A program made the position numbers and the translations under genes. From positions 1 through 33,520 of IMG/VR virus record IMGVR_UViG_3300042332_001711: DNA of 33,520 bases. The stretch is one strand, 5' to 3'. The notes beneath the pieces are model-generated. The model saw only the letters and a list, made by a program, of their open reading frames with translations. It did no database searches and was not told where the DNA came from. This stretch comes from a virus. Of the stretch, positions 24,516-32,560 are shown piece after piece. Within the stretch, counting starts at the first letter, position 1, and every line of letters begins with the position of its first letter.

Positions 24516-24983
24516 TCAGTCGACCTGGATATCAATATCCATGACCTCCGGTTGAATTACAGGAACGGTTACTCGCAAAAGACCGTCCACGTAACTTGAA
24601 TTTATTTTTTTGATGTTTGTATTTTCGTTGAGTCTAAAAGACATCTGACCACTTCTTTGACTAATGCCTTTCTTGACATACGACGTATCGTCGACCTTTT
24701 CGTCCTTTTTAATATTAATATGAAGACGGCCGTCTCTCACTTTTACATCGATATTCTCTTTACCGATGCCTGCGAGAGCTACCTCGATAATATACTCTTT
24801 TGGCTCACTGCTATCGTTAAACGTTGTTATCACGTTATACGGATAGACTGCTCCAGGTACGTCGAACGCTCGATCGATTGATTCGAACGCATTTTCAAGC
24901 CAACTATCGTTAAACAGAGCTGGAAGTTGGCGTAGAACCCTCTCTGTGGACGAAAAATGTCCAGGTATTAATGTTGTTGTCAT
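24516..24983 (-). CDS. hsp20: Hsp20/alpha-crystallin small heat-shock protein
   Basis: This 155-residue protein has an alpha-crystallin domain (about 50-145). YIIEVALAGIGKENIDVKV is the first strand pair, YVKKGISQRSGQMSFRL matches the usual Y-x-x-R-G-x-x-R-x-F block, and GLLRVTVPV is the conserved end strand. Small heat-shock proteins of this kind are common in T4-like cyanophages and pelagiphages. It has a strong ribosome site (AAGGAG about 13 bases before the ATG) and visibly higher G+C than its neighbours. It lies between 20-bp inverted repeats and may be a recently acquired cassette. Confidence 0.92.
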   Translation of the reverse strand: MTTTLIPGHFSSTERVLRQLPALFNDSWLENAFESIDRAFDVPGAVYPYNVITTFNDSSEPKEYIIEVALAGIGKENIDVKVRDGRLHINIKKDEKVDDTSYVKKGISQRSGQMSFRLNENTNIKKINSSYVDGLLRVTVPVIQPEVMDIDIQVD

Positions 24984-25027
24984 AATGTTTATATTTCTCC
25001 TTGTTAAAGCGAGTTATAGTTTTATTC

Positions 25028-25047
25028 TTAGTCTTGTTGAGCACTAG
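25028..25047. repeat. inverted repeat flanking hsp20, 5' copy
   Basis: Partner of 24490-24510. On the coding strand it falls in the probable 5' leader of hsp20, downstream of an AATAAATA at 25063 to 25056. Confidence 0.75.
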
Positions 25048-25055
25048 AACAATTT

Positions 25056-25063
25056 TATTTATT
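25056..25063 (-). promoter_or_regulatory. late promoter-like AATAAATA before hsp20
   Basis: One-base variant of TATAAATA about 72 bases before the hsp20 start, within a short CTAGAA/TTCTAG palindrome. It would place the IR copy in the 5' leader. Confidence 0.35.
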
Positions 25064-25082
25064 CTAGAAGACATAAAAATAC

Positions 25083-25120
25083 AAAAAAAAATTCCTTTAG
25101 GTTGGTAGCCTAAAGGAATT
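25083..25120 (-). terminator. Rho-independent terminator after the 70-residue gene
   Basis: On the coding strand an AATTCCTTTAGG/CCTAAAGGAATT stem with a 7-base loop is followed by eight T. It lies 19 bp past the stop of the 70-residue gene. It is the only clear terminator in the window. Confidence 0.9.
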
Positions 25121-25138
25121 TAGGGTTCGACTCAATTA

Positions 25139-25351
25139 TTAAAGACCTTTGTCTTCAACAAATTTGTATAGTTCTTCAGCTCTTTTAAGAATATCAGCTG
25201 TCTTTGGTGTCAATGCTTCGATAGCATCGGCATTATCCAATAACCCTTGTTCGTTACGAACGGTATCTAGCTTGTGATGATATTTATTATATTCATCACT
25301 ATGAGCCATTTGAAGAACTTCCAAACGAATTTCGTATGCGTTTTTTGCCAT
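25139..25351 (-). CDS. small hypothetical protein with its own strong ribosome site
   Basis: This 70-residue protein is predicted to be all helical: NAYEIRLEVLQMAHSDEY at the start, then ILKRAEELYKFVEDKGL at the end. It is preceded by AAGGAG (on the coding strand) and followed by a strong terminator, so it is a separate, probably highly expressed unit within the nucleotide-metabolism region. Similar short helical proteins starting with NAYEIRLEVL are known in T4-like cyanophages as hypotheticals. No function is known. Confidence 0.75.
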   Translation of the reverse strand: MAKNAYEIRLEVLQMAHSDEYNKYHHKLDTVRNEQGLLDNADAIEALTPKTADILKRAEELYKFVEDKGL

Positions 25352-25402
25352 AATGTGTGTGTCTCCTTTCTAGGCAACGTGTGTGTTTGCTGAATATAAT
25401 TA

Positions 25403-26422
25403 TTACGATTCGCACGACTTGCAACTCATTATTGATCTTGCAAGCTCTTGTGCTGGGTTAGCACTACGTTGATAGTATAGACTTTTAATACCTTGCTCCC
25501 AGGCAAAAATCATAAGCTCGTTAACTTCTTTTGGCTTAGTACTAGGTGGTATCATAAGATTGAGAGACTGGCCTTGATCAATATACTTCTGTCGAGCTGC
25601 AGCTTGAATAATAATTTCTTTTTGAGAAATTTCACCAAATGTTTTAAACACATCTTTTTCTTCTTGGGTAAGAAAATCTAAATGTTGTACTGAACCACCA
25701 TGAATTAGTATAGACTTCCATACATCATCATTATCTTTGTCTTTTTCTTTTAAAAGATCTTTAAGAAAAGGGTTTCTATATGTAAACTTACCCTTTGCAA
25801 GATCTTTAACATAGTAATTACTATTGAGAGGTTCGATACTAGGAGATACTTGACCTAGTATAAAGCTTGAAGATGTGGTAGGTGCAACTGCAAGTGTAGT
25901 CGTGTTTCTACGAGTATAATTTGCTGTTTCAGGCATACCATCAAAGATTGGAGCCCGACCGTACATATTTGCTAATTCTTGGGAAGCACTATCCGCTCTT
26001 TCTCTAATGTTTTTCCAGATTAAATTATTAAGCATTTTAGCTTCCATAGACTCAAAGCTTATCATTTTTAATTGAAGAAGAGAATGCCAACCGAGAACAC
26101 CAATTCCAAGAGCGCGTTGATTAATAGCAAATTTACGAGATGCTTCCATGAATCTTACTCCTTCTGTTTTCTCAATAAACTCAGACATGACTGCATCTAA
26201 AAAATAAACCATCATTTCTACAGCGTCTGTGTTCTTCCATTCTTCCCATCTCTCGAGATTCATAGACGATAGATCACATACAAATGACTCATCTTTTGAA
26301 TTACTAAGAAAAATCTCCGAACAATTATGAACAAGTATTTTATTGGCAAAAAAATTCGCCACTCTCTTTACAGTAATGTCATATACTGGCTCTGCGTGTC
26401 TATAACGTTTAATTTTTAACAT
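25403..26422 (-). CDS. nrdA: split intein C-part plus C-terminal half of NrdA
   Basis: Residues 1-33 are the intein C-part (VYDITVKRVANFFANKILVHN), with the F and G blocks ending in the splice Asn. C34 is the first residue of the C-extein and corresponds to the catalytic radical cysteine (E. coli NrdA C439), followed by SE, where E441 is expected. C49 (FVCDLSS) fits C462, LYYQRS carries the Tyr pair of the radical chain (Y730/Y731), and the C-terminal CKSC fits C754/C759. After trans-splicing this would restore class I NrdA. Confidence 0.92.
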   Translation of the reverse strand: MLKIKRYRHAEPVYDITVKRVANFFANKILVHNCSEIFLSNSKDESFVCDLSSMNLERWEEWKNTDAVEMMVYFLDAVMSEFIEKTEGVRFMEASRKFAINQRALGIGVLGWHSLLQLKMISFESMEAKMLNNLIWKNIRERADSASQELANMYGRAPIFDGMPETANYTRRNTTTLAVAPTTSSSFILGQVSPSIEPLNSNYYVKDLAKGKFTYRNPFLKDLLKEKDKDNDDVWKSILIHGGSVQHLDFLTQEEKDVFKTFGEISQKEIIIQAAARQKYIDQGQSLNLMIPPSTKPKEVNELMIFAWEQGIKSLYYQRSANPAQELARSIMSCKSCES

Positions 26423-26427
26423 AAAAT

Positions 26428-27288
26428 TTATTTTTTAATAGGAATACAAATGTTGGAAAATCCGGTTAAATGATACTTATCATCCACTATTTGGCTTAGC
26501 ATATTATAGTATCCTTTTTTACCTAATCCACCGAATCTAAATTTTGCTACACCCTTTAACCATTTAAAATTACGAATTTCCGATAATCTTATCATCTCCG
26601 GCCATGATAAGATTCTGCCAAATTCCTTATATGTCTCCACGCCTTTTTCTAGAAAATAGTTATCCTCTAGACCACAATATCTATTATTATTTTTACCAGC
26701 TCCTATTTGTTTTCGTGTGATTCTTTCCTCCTCAGAAATTTTTCTACCTTTCGTATGATGTACCCATGTGCCAGACAGGACGTTAGGATGATTAACTGGC
26801 ACAGAACCTATAATTTTATTCGTATTTCTGTCTTTTACAACAATTGTTCCTTTTCTTGCTTTAGAAATTCTCGTTCTACCCTCTTCTGTTTGCCATCCTT
26901 CCGTCTTACGCAAGAATACTGAATGATGCTTTAACCAAGCGTACCCCATACGAATTTTTTTATTTAAAATGTTACTAAATTTACCTTTAAATATATTATT
27001 ACTGTTGTATCCGTTTAATGTAAGCCTTACAGCTAACATATCTTCTCGCTTTCTATAAATTTTATATCTCAACATATGCAAGAAAATATGCTCTTCAGGT
27101 AAAACTTCTACAAGATTGTTAAGTTCATCACTACCCCCAAGGGACCTAGGAATAATGTGATGAACTTCTTGATAAATTGTTTTATTCATTAGTCTTGAAT
27201 CATTTGAATTTCTTTTTTTTAATCTCGCTCTAGGATTTGTTGTCTTAAAATAAGCTATAAATTGATCATGTATTTTTTTATAATTCAT
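26428..27288 (-). CDS. HNH homing endonuclease between the intein halves
   Basis: The start is set at the ATG at 27288, just after a hairpin. A TTG 12 bases earlier is possible. The 286-residue protein has an HNH domain at about 38-75: EVHHIIPRSLGG (H43, H44), NNLVEVLPEEH (N57/N58, H67) and H71. KGRKISEEE and CGLEDNYF blocks are typical of DNA-binding NUMOD-like regions of phage HNH enzymes. Its position exactly between the N- and C-intein genes fits the fractured-gene arrangement, in which a free-standing endonuclease takes the place of the intein's own homing domain. Confidence 0.88.
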   Translation of the reverse strand: MNYKKIHDQFIAYFKTTNPRARLKKRNSNDSRLMNKTIYQEVHHIIPRSLGGSDELNNLVEVLPEEHIFLHMLRYKIYRKREDMLAVRLTLNGYNSNNIFKGKFSNILNKKIRMGYAWLKHHSVFLRKTEGWQTEEGRTRISKARKGTIVVKDRNTNKIIGSVPVNHPNVLSGTWVHHTKGRKISEEERITRKQIGAGKNNNRYCGLEDNYFLEKGVETYKEFGRILSWPEMIRLSEIRNFKWLKGVAKFRFGGLGKKGYYNMLSQIVDDKYHLTGFSNICIPIKK

Positions 27289-27289
27289 A

Positions 27290-27318
27290 TTTCTGTGCAA
27301 TGCTTTTATGCACAGAAA
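27290..27318 (-). promoter_or_regulatory. hairpin directly before the HNH gene start
   Basis: On the coding strand TTTCTGTGCA/TGCACAGAAA forms a perfect 10-bp stem with a 9-base loop, ending 2 bases before the ATG at 27288. It follows AATAAATA at 27326 to 27319. In T4, homing endonuclease genes such as I-TevI have hairpins that hide the ribosome site in read-through transcripts and allow translation only from a late promoter. Confidence 0.7.
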
Positions 27319-27326
27319 TATTTATT

Positions 27327-28406
27327 CTATTCGTCGTTATTTTTTAGGGTTTCGAGTACATCATCTTCTCTCAAATCTTGAGCTTGTACGTATCCTCTGT
27401 TTTTAGTGTAAATTTGATGCTCAGGTGTGCATTTAATAACGTTACCGTCTTCGTCTTCAATTTCTATTAAATCGATCGATTCTCCTGTTTGAGCAAACGC
27501 TTCAATAGTCGAATATACTTCTTGATTTGTTTCTATATCAAATGATCTCACTTTAACATTAATATACCTCTTCATATAATAACCAAGATCTACAATTGGT
27601 ATTTCGAGACATTCATCGCCGTTAATAAGAATTTCTATCCTCGTATCACCAGTTACACATAAATTGCTATTATTAATCGTTAAACCTTTATCTTTATAAA
27701 TTTGAGGTGCTTGGTTATTTGCGTTATCAGTAAAGAAAATATATGGGTAACCTGATTCAAATCGTTTTTTTATTACCTGACCCCAAATTTTACGTGCTTC
27801 TTTATCACCGTCTAGCATTTTTTTCATCCAAGAGTCAGATACACATACCCCTATAGACATATCTTGAATCTCATTACCTTCAGAGCGAATCTTTAAGAAC
27901 TCTTCAATGTCTGGATGATCAATAGGGAGATAGGCAGCGAAAGAACCTCTACGAACATTGCCTTGAGATACTACGTTCATAAGTTTGTTATAAAGCTCCA
28001 TAAAATGTACAGAACCTGTAGACTCTCCGCCAGAAGAAATAGGTGTACCCCTACCCCTTATATCACCAAAATACGCAGACGTACCGCCGCCGCCAGCAGT
28101 CATAGTACCGACTTCAGCAACTTTTTCAAATATACATTCCAAAGTGTCGCAAATATAAGAACCAAAACACGAAATAGGCAACCCGCGCTCTCTACCAAAA
28201 TTAGACCACACCGGGCTAGATAAAGAATAAAAACCTCTAGACATATACCCTTCAAACTTATCAGCAAACCCTACTATATTGAGGTATTTTTCTGCTGCTT
28301 TTGCAATGTCTTTAATTCTTTGTTCCGCTGTCTCTCCTTCTAACAAGTAACCTCGTTCAAGAAATTTACGGGAATCTTTGTTTAGCCAGTATATATCATT
28401 ATTCAT
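27327..28406 (-). CDS. nrdA: N-terminal half of NrdA plus split intein N-part
   Basis: Residues 1-249 are class I NrdA without an ATP cone: SCFGSY (C80, E. coli C225) and the TMTAGGGGTS and VRRGSFAAYLP blocks. The NrdA sequence stops at NNSNL (245-249) and the intein starts at C250 (CVTGDTRI). The intein N-part is 110 residues, with a B block CTPEH and an A block at C250, and ends at 359. The intein junction codon is at 27657-27659. Splicing with the C-part gene would rejoin SNL to CSE at the radical cysteine. Confidence 0.93.
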   Translation of the reverse strand: MNNDIYWLNKDSRKFLERGYLLEGETAEQRIKDIAKAAEKYLNIVGFADKFEGYMSRGFYSLSSPVWSNFGRERGLPISCFGSYICDTLECIFEKVAEVGTMTAGGGGTSAYFGDIRGRGTPISSGGESTGSVHFMELYNKLMNVVSQGNVRRGSFAAYLPIDHPDIEEFLKIRSEGNEIQDMSIGVCVSDSWMKKMLDGDKEARKIWGQVIKKRFESGYPYIFFTDNANNQAPQIYKDKGLTINNSNLCVTGDTRIEILINGDECLEIPIVDLGYYMKRYINVKVRSFDIETNQEVYSTIEAFAQTGESIDLIEIEDEDGNVIKCTPEHQIYTKNRGYVQAQDLREDDVLETLKNNDE

Positions 28407-28411
28407 TATGT

Positions 28412-30130
28412 TTATTTTATATTATTTATCGAGGTTAGCAAGCGCTTCTTTTTTTTCTCACCTAACCACTCAAACTTTATAGAACCACAGTCGTAGATCC
28501 TACTATAACCTAACTCTCTCATGATCGTTTTTTCAGTTTTTAATTTATTGTGTCCGTGTGCTACAAGAACATCCTTCCTAAAAACGAACCTGTTGTATCG
28601 CCTATTACCACGAACATAAAAATAATTCGGCTTTGTATGGTATAGTTCAGTAAAACCTAATTTACGGTACATAATACCGGTTCCGTACCTCCTATCGCAA
28701 TAGCTTATAATCTTAACAGGGGCATGCTCGTTGATAAAATATTTAAACAACCTCGACGCACCACCTACAATATTTGTATTTAATACACCACACATTCTCA
28801 ATAATTCATACTCTCCTTCACTGGCATCGCTACCTAAGTTTATCCTTTGCTTACCAAAAGTAGCAAGCATAACTAAACAGTCTTCATAATAGAGCCCATA
28901 TCTATATTTTGAAATACAATTTCCCTGTATATGGTTATGCATGAGAAATGTCTTTGCGTCGATTGAATTAACACTTCTAATAGTACAGTTTCTTGCATAA
29001 ATTTTATTTTCAGTTTTTTTAAACGCATTAAGAATAATACTCTCGCAAATTGAACGTTTCTCCAACCATTCATCTTCAAAAATATGAATTAACCTATAAC
29101 CCAAGCTATTCATTGCCTCTGTTTTCTTTAAGTGATAATCTTTTTCCTTATAAGACTCACTATGCCAATACAGCCCGTTAAATTCGATACCCGTTTTTAT
29201 TTCGTGATTGATTATATCAATCTCTTTTACATCTTTAAAACCTCTAAAAGCGCTTTCATATATTATATTTTTTTTATCTAGTAAATCTCTAATTTGTTTC
29301 TCGTATGAACTGACCGCAGGTGTACATACAGGGCAAAATCCACCCCCTAACACATGTATGAGTGGCTTTGTAGTGTAATCTCCATGCTCTGGGCACGTAA
29401 CAGTTATAGGATGATGTGCATGCACGTATACACTATTATTATATGAATATCTCTTGTTGTGAGCCTTATTTGACCGTTGCACGAATTCTTCTGTTGTATA
29501 AGTTGCAGATTCTCGTACACAGCGCGAACAGCCAAAATTTTCTCTATTTTCTATATACGATATTTTGGTTATATATTCTCCATGTAATGCACATCTCACG
29601 GTAACAAGATCTAGTTTTGTTTTAAATTGTTTTAAATTAGAAAAATCGTAACGTTCAAAATTTTTCTTTTTAGATAACTGTTCTAGAAAGACATCTATAC
29701 TCTGTCTGTTGGCGTTAGTTGTTTTTAGAGCTCCGCATTTCTGGCACCCGCATGCAGTATTTTTGTGTCTGTTGGCTTGAATAAGAAAATCTCCATGAAC
29801 AGGGCATGTAACAGTTACAATTTGAAAGCTACCAGTAAATATTGTTTTACTGTAATCATAAAAATTATCATGTACTATACGACACGCTTCAATATATTCT
29901 TCACTCGTCAATCTATGACTAGCTCCGTTTAATTTTCGAGAGCAGCTCGGGCAACCTGTACCCGTTAAATGATTGGCAGGTAGTATTGTGAAATCTCCAT
30001 GCTCTCTACACGTTAAGCCTACTTTTGTTAGTTGATTGATGTAGTTTGTATTTGTATAAAGAAACTTATCTCCGAATTTTGTTTTTGATCGATCAATAAA
30101 TTCTTTTGTTGTGAGACCTTTTCTGGACAT
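28412..30130 (-). CDS. EDxHD/Vsr-like homing endonuclease with four zinc repeats
   Basis: This 572-residue protein has four copies of a C-x2-HG[DE][FY]...C-x2-C unit (residues about 41-63, 109-132, 180-204, 246-269), then a Vsr-like endonuclease core (about 281-360) with EIDI, GIEFNGLYWHSE and RLIHIFEDEW, and a C-terminal domain (about 380-545) that resembles a Mom/GNAT-like acetyltransferase fold (FLMHNHIQGNC; ISYCDRRYGTGIMYRKLGF). EDxHD/Vsr-type endonucleases were first noted with split inteins in fractured genes. It sits between nrdB and nrdA-N, 6 bp before nrdA-N, and has a TATAAATA 5 bases before its start. Confidence 0.88.
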   Translation of the reverse strand: MSRKGLTTKEFIDRSKTKFGDKFLYTNTNYINQLTKVGLTCREHGDFTILPANHLTGTGCPSCSRKLNGASHRLTSEEYIEACRIVHDNFYDYSKTIFTGSFQIVTVTCPVHGDFLIQANRHKNTACGCQKCGALKTTNANRQSIDVFLEQLSKKKNFERYDFSNLKQFKTKLDLVTVRCALHGEYITKISYIENRENFGCSRCVRESATYTTEEFVQRSNKAHNKRYSYNNSVYVHAHHPITVTCPEHGDYTTKPLIHVLGGGFCPVCTPAVSSYEKQIRDLLDKKNIIYESAFRGFKDVKEIDIINHEIKTGIEFNGLYWHSESYKEKDYHLKKTEAMNSLGYRLIHIFEDEWLEKRSICESIILNAFKKTENKIYARNCTIRSVNSIDAKTFLMHNHIQGNCISKYRYGLYYEDCLVMLATFGKQRINLGSDASEGEYELLRMCGVLNTNIVGGASRLFKYFINEHAPVKIISYCDRRYGTGIMYRKLGFTELYHTKPNYFYVRGNRRYNRFVFRKDVLVAHGHNKLKTEKTIMRELGYSRIYDCGSIKFEWLGEKKKKRLLTSINNIK

Positions 30131-30135
30131 ACAAT

Positions 30136-30143
30136 TATTTATA
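30136..30143 (-). promoter_or_regulatory. late promoter, exact TATAAATA, for the homing endonuclease
   Basis: Exact late motif on the minus strand ending 5 bases before the start at 30130. It implies late expression of the endonuclease, separate from the early/middle nrd genes. Confidence 0.7.
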
Positions 30144-30184
30144 CCTGGAGCTGATCTTTTGTGAAAGAAGTCAGTTATTTTTTT

Positions 30185-31156
30185 TTAAAATAGTTCGTCT
30201 TCAGAAAAACTTTGAGATTTTTTCGAATATTCTACAGGTCTGCTATGAAAAAAATCGGTCATATTATTTCCTAATAATTCTTCTTGAAACCACATTGTTG
30301 ATGAAATAAGATCTTTATCAATCTCAAAAGCAGAGGGAAACCCGATCATTTTTAGTGATTCATTGATTCTATTCTTAACAAATTCTTTAAGTATAACAGC
30401 ACTAAGACCTTCTTCTTTAATCCCGTTTATCATCCAATCGATAATTTTTGCTTCTGCTTCGTATGCTTCTTTAGCTTCAGTAATAATCTTATCTACGAAT
30501 TCCTCATCAAAAAGATCCGGGTATTCTTCTCTAATTGTATTAATGATTTTAGCTCCTACCATACCGTGAATGTTTTCTTCATTACGTGTATATTTTACTT
30601 GTTGATCGGTATCTTTAAGTACGTTTTTAAAGCGAGCAAACCAATTAATAACGTAAAACTGAGAAAATAATGAAACATTTTCAACAAACAAAGTAAAAAG
30701 AGTTAATGCATAAACATATTGTTTCTTAGAGTCTTTGTAATAACGATGCGTGTATTTTTTAAGATATTTTACTCTACCTTGAATCCAATCTAATTTTAAA
30801 TTTTCTTCAAAAATATCTTCTAAACCAAGCGTCGAAATAAGACGCTCATAAGCATTATTATGAATGACTTCTGTATTAGCCATTACATACCCTAAATCTT
30901 GTAACGACGGATGTGGTAAATTTTCACCGAGTTTTGCCCAAAATGTCTTTACGGCTATTTCAATCTGTCCAATAGCTGACAAAGTTCTAATAACAATCTC
31001 TCTTTCTTGATCAGTTAAATTTACTTTAAATTGCTGAACATCAGATTTAAAAGAGAATTCTTTATCTGTCCAAAAGCCATTATGCATGCTTTCTATAAAC
31101 TGTTCTGTCCAAGGATATCTGTTTGGTTTGCGCGAAATTTGTTCTTCGAAAATCAT
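30185..31156 (-). CDS. nrdB: class I ribonucleotide reductase small subunit NrdB
   Basis: The start is set at the ATG at 31156 (MIFEEQI, 323 residues). An upstream in-frame ATG at 31204 adds 16 residues of doubtful use. The metal ligands are present: E66 (where E. coli has D84), E96-V-I-H99 with the radical tyrosine Y103 (EVIHNNAY), E159 (FVENVSLF), E194 and H197 (NEENIHG). It supplies the tyrosyl radical to NrdA, whose fractured gene is downstream beyond a homing endonuclease. Confidence 0.93.
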   Translation of the reverse strand: MIFEEQISRKPNRYPWTEQFIESMHNGFWTDKEFSFKSDVQQFKVNLTDQEREIVIRTLSAIGQIEIAVKTFWAKLGENLPHPSLQDLGYVMANTEVIHNNAYERLISTLGLEDIFEENLKLDWIQGRVKYLKKYTHRYYKDSKKQYVYALTLFTLFVENVSLFSQFYVINWFARFKNVLKDTDQQVKYTRNEENIHGMVGAKIINTIREEYPDLFDEEFVDKIITEAKEAYEAEAKIIDWMINGIKEEGLSAVILKEFVKNRINESLKMIGFPSAFEIDKDLISSTMWFQEELLGNNMTDFFHSRPVEYSKKSQSFSEDELF

Positions 31157-31241
31157 AATGTCAATATACTTATGGTAGTATACAAGGAACTTTAAATATA
31201 TCAAATATATTTAAATTGTTACAATACACTATGTTACAAAG

Positions 31242-31466
31242 CTATAATTTTTTAGCGTCAGATATAATGAATATACCGTTATTTGAGTTACCGTAATTTC
31301 TTAATGTACCGTAATATCTACTACTTTCCCACGACCACTTTACTACATCTCCATCTTCATAGCCTTGAAGATGTTGACCGTTTTCTGTGTAATCTTCTGT
31401 ATCCACAAAGAAAACGCTGTTATTTTCATTTTCTTTGTAGACGTATTTTGTTATATCACTGCTCAT
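31242..31466 (-). CDS. hypothetical protein
   Basis: This 74-residue protein is acidic and aromatic-rich (VVKWSWESSRYYGTLRNYGN), with an all-beta look that might be a small barrel domain. It starts 6 bp after the deaminase-like gene stops. No family is recognised. TATAAACA, a two-base variant of the late motif, lies just before its start. Confidence 0.6.
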   Translation of the reverse strand: MSSDITKYVYKENENNSVFFVDTEDYTENGQHLQGYEDGDVVKWSWESSRYYGTLRNYGNSNNGIFIISDAKKL

Positions 31467-31471
31467 GTTGT

Positions 31472-31909
31472 TTATAAGTATTCGTACGTGTTTTCATTTG
31501 TTGACCAAAATATTTTTTTAAAAGAAAAATATTTTAAAAGATTTTCACAGCTCATACAGGGCTTTGCAACAGCAACCTTATAATTTCTATCGTATCGTAA
31601 ATTGATAAGTACACACTTTTCTGTCTGTATATTTGTTAGTTTTTTAAGTTTTTTAAGTTTTTGTATAGCGCTAAATTCACTACAAGTATGTTTTTGTTCA
31701 GAAATATCTTCTCCGGTACGTTTAGATATTTTACGATTCTTAAGATTAGTGGGATGAGTTTTAGATTTATTCATCCCTATAGAAACAATCTTTTTTTTAT
31801 GTAAAATAAAAGAAAAATGATGACATCTTTTATATTTATCATTATCTATTAATGACATCGCTATTTCTTCTAGCCTTTTAAATTTTAATTTGTCTGCAAT
31901 CAATTCCAT
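31472..31909 (-). CDS. cytidine deaminase-fold protein
   Basis: This 145-residue protein has a zinc-deaminase site: H74-T-C76-S-E78 in place of the H-A-E of dCMP deaminases (cytidine deaminases use C-x-E) and P117-C118-x2-C121. The order and spacing (about 40 residues) fit the cytidine/dCMP deaminase superfamily. It overlaps the following upstream dCMP deaminase gene by 32 bp. A later ATG at 31858 has a better purine-rich leader and would avoid this. The substrate is unknown. Confidence 0.75.
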   Translation of the reverse strand: MELIADKLKFKRLEEIAMSLIDNDKYKRCHHFSFILHKKKIVSIGMNKSKTHPTNLKNRKISKRTGEDISEQKHTCSEFSAIQKLKKLKKLTNIQTEKCVLINLRYDRNYKVAVAKPCMSCENLLKYFSFKKIFWSTNENTYEYL

Positions 31910-32294
31910 TGAACTTAAATATATCTAAAGCCTTTTCATCTCTAGTGTATATATCCCTGTATACAACTGTTTTAATTCCATGAGCTACAATTGCTGAGGC
32001 ACAGCTTGAACACGGTAATAAAGTACAAGCTAATAGTCTACATTCATTTCTTTTAAAAAGTGAAAGTAAGTTTACTTCAGCATGTATAACATACGGTCTA
32101 CGAGCATCTCGATTTAACCAGAAAGAAGATGTTATGTTAATACCAGCACCAAGACCGTTGTACGCAACTCCTATAACCCTATTTGAATGATCTAATCCAC
32201 AACAACCTACCTGTACATGTATATCTTCAGATCTTAAAGCTGCAACTTCCGCAATCTTAAGTGCGTACTCTTCCCAGGAGATTCTTGAACTCAT
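31878..32294 (-). CDS. cd: dCMP deaminase
   Basis: The start is set at the ATG at 32294 (a GTG at 32303 is possible), giving 138 residues. H-A-E (at 71-73) and P-C-x-x-C (at 94-98) form the zinc site, and LGAGINITSSFWLNRDARRP matches the conserved helix before it. The enzyme turns dCMP to dUMP for thymidylate synthesis, in line with reductase genes nearby. No dCTP-regulating insertion is clear. Confidence 0.88.
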   Translation of the reverse strand: MSSRISWEEYALKIAEVAALRSEDIHVQVGCCGLDHSNRVIGVAYNGLGAGINITSSFWLNRDARRPYVIHAEVNLLSLFKRNECRLLACTLLPCSSCASAIVAHGIKTVVYRDIYTRDEKALDIFKFNGIDCRQIKI

Positions 32295-32306
32295 TTCACC
32301 CACTTG

Positions 32307-32516
32307 CTACTTCTCAACGATCCCTATACCTTCCCCTTGATGTAGCCTGTATCCACACCCAAGTAAGAAATTCTCAAACACGTTACATACTTCAGATATG
32401 TTACACTCTCCATCTATTTCACATTCTAAATTTGTTTTCGGTAAAGAATAGTGCTCATTTGTATAACCTTCGTGGTTATAAGAAAATTTTATACTTGTTT
32501 TAGATTTTTGATACAT
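32307..32516 (-). CDS. small hypothetical protein
   Basis: This is a 69-residue protein with a Lys-rich start, three cysteines and a C-terminal IGIVEK. It lies just upstream of the dCMP deaminase. No family is recognised. Its reading frame and codon use look genuine. Confidence 0.55.
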   Translation of the reverse strand: MYQKSKTSIKFSYNHEGYTNEHYSLPKTNLECEIDGECNISEVCNVFENFLLGCGYRLHQGEGIGIVEK

Positions 32517-32560
32517 TGTTGCCAGAGTTTATAGTAATTATATCGTATTTCAACTATTAT

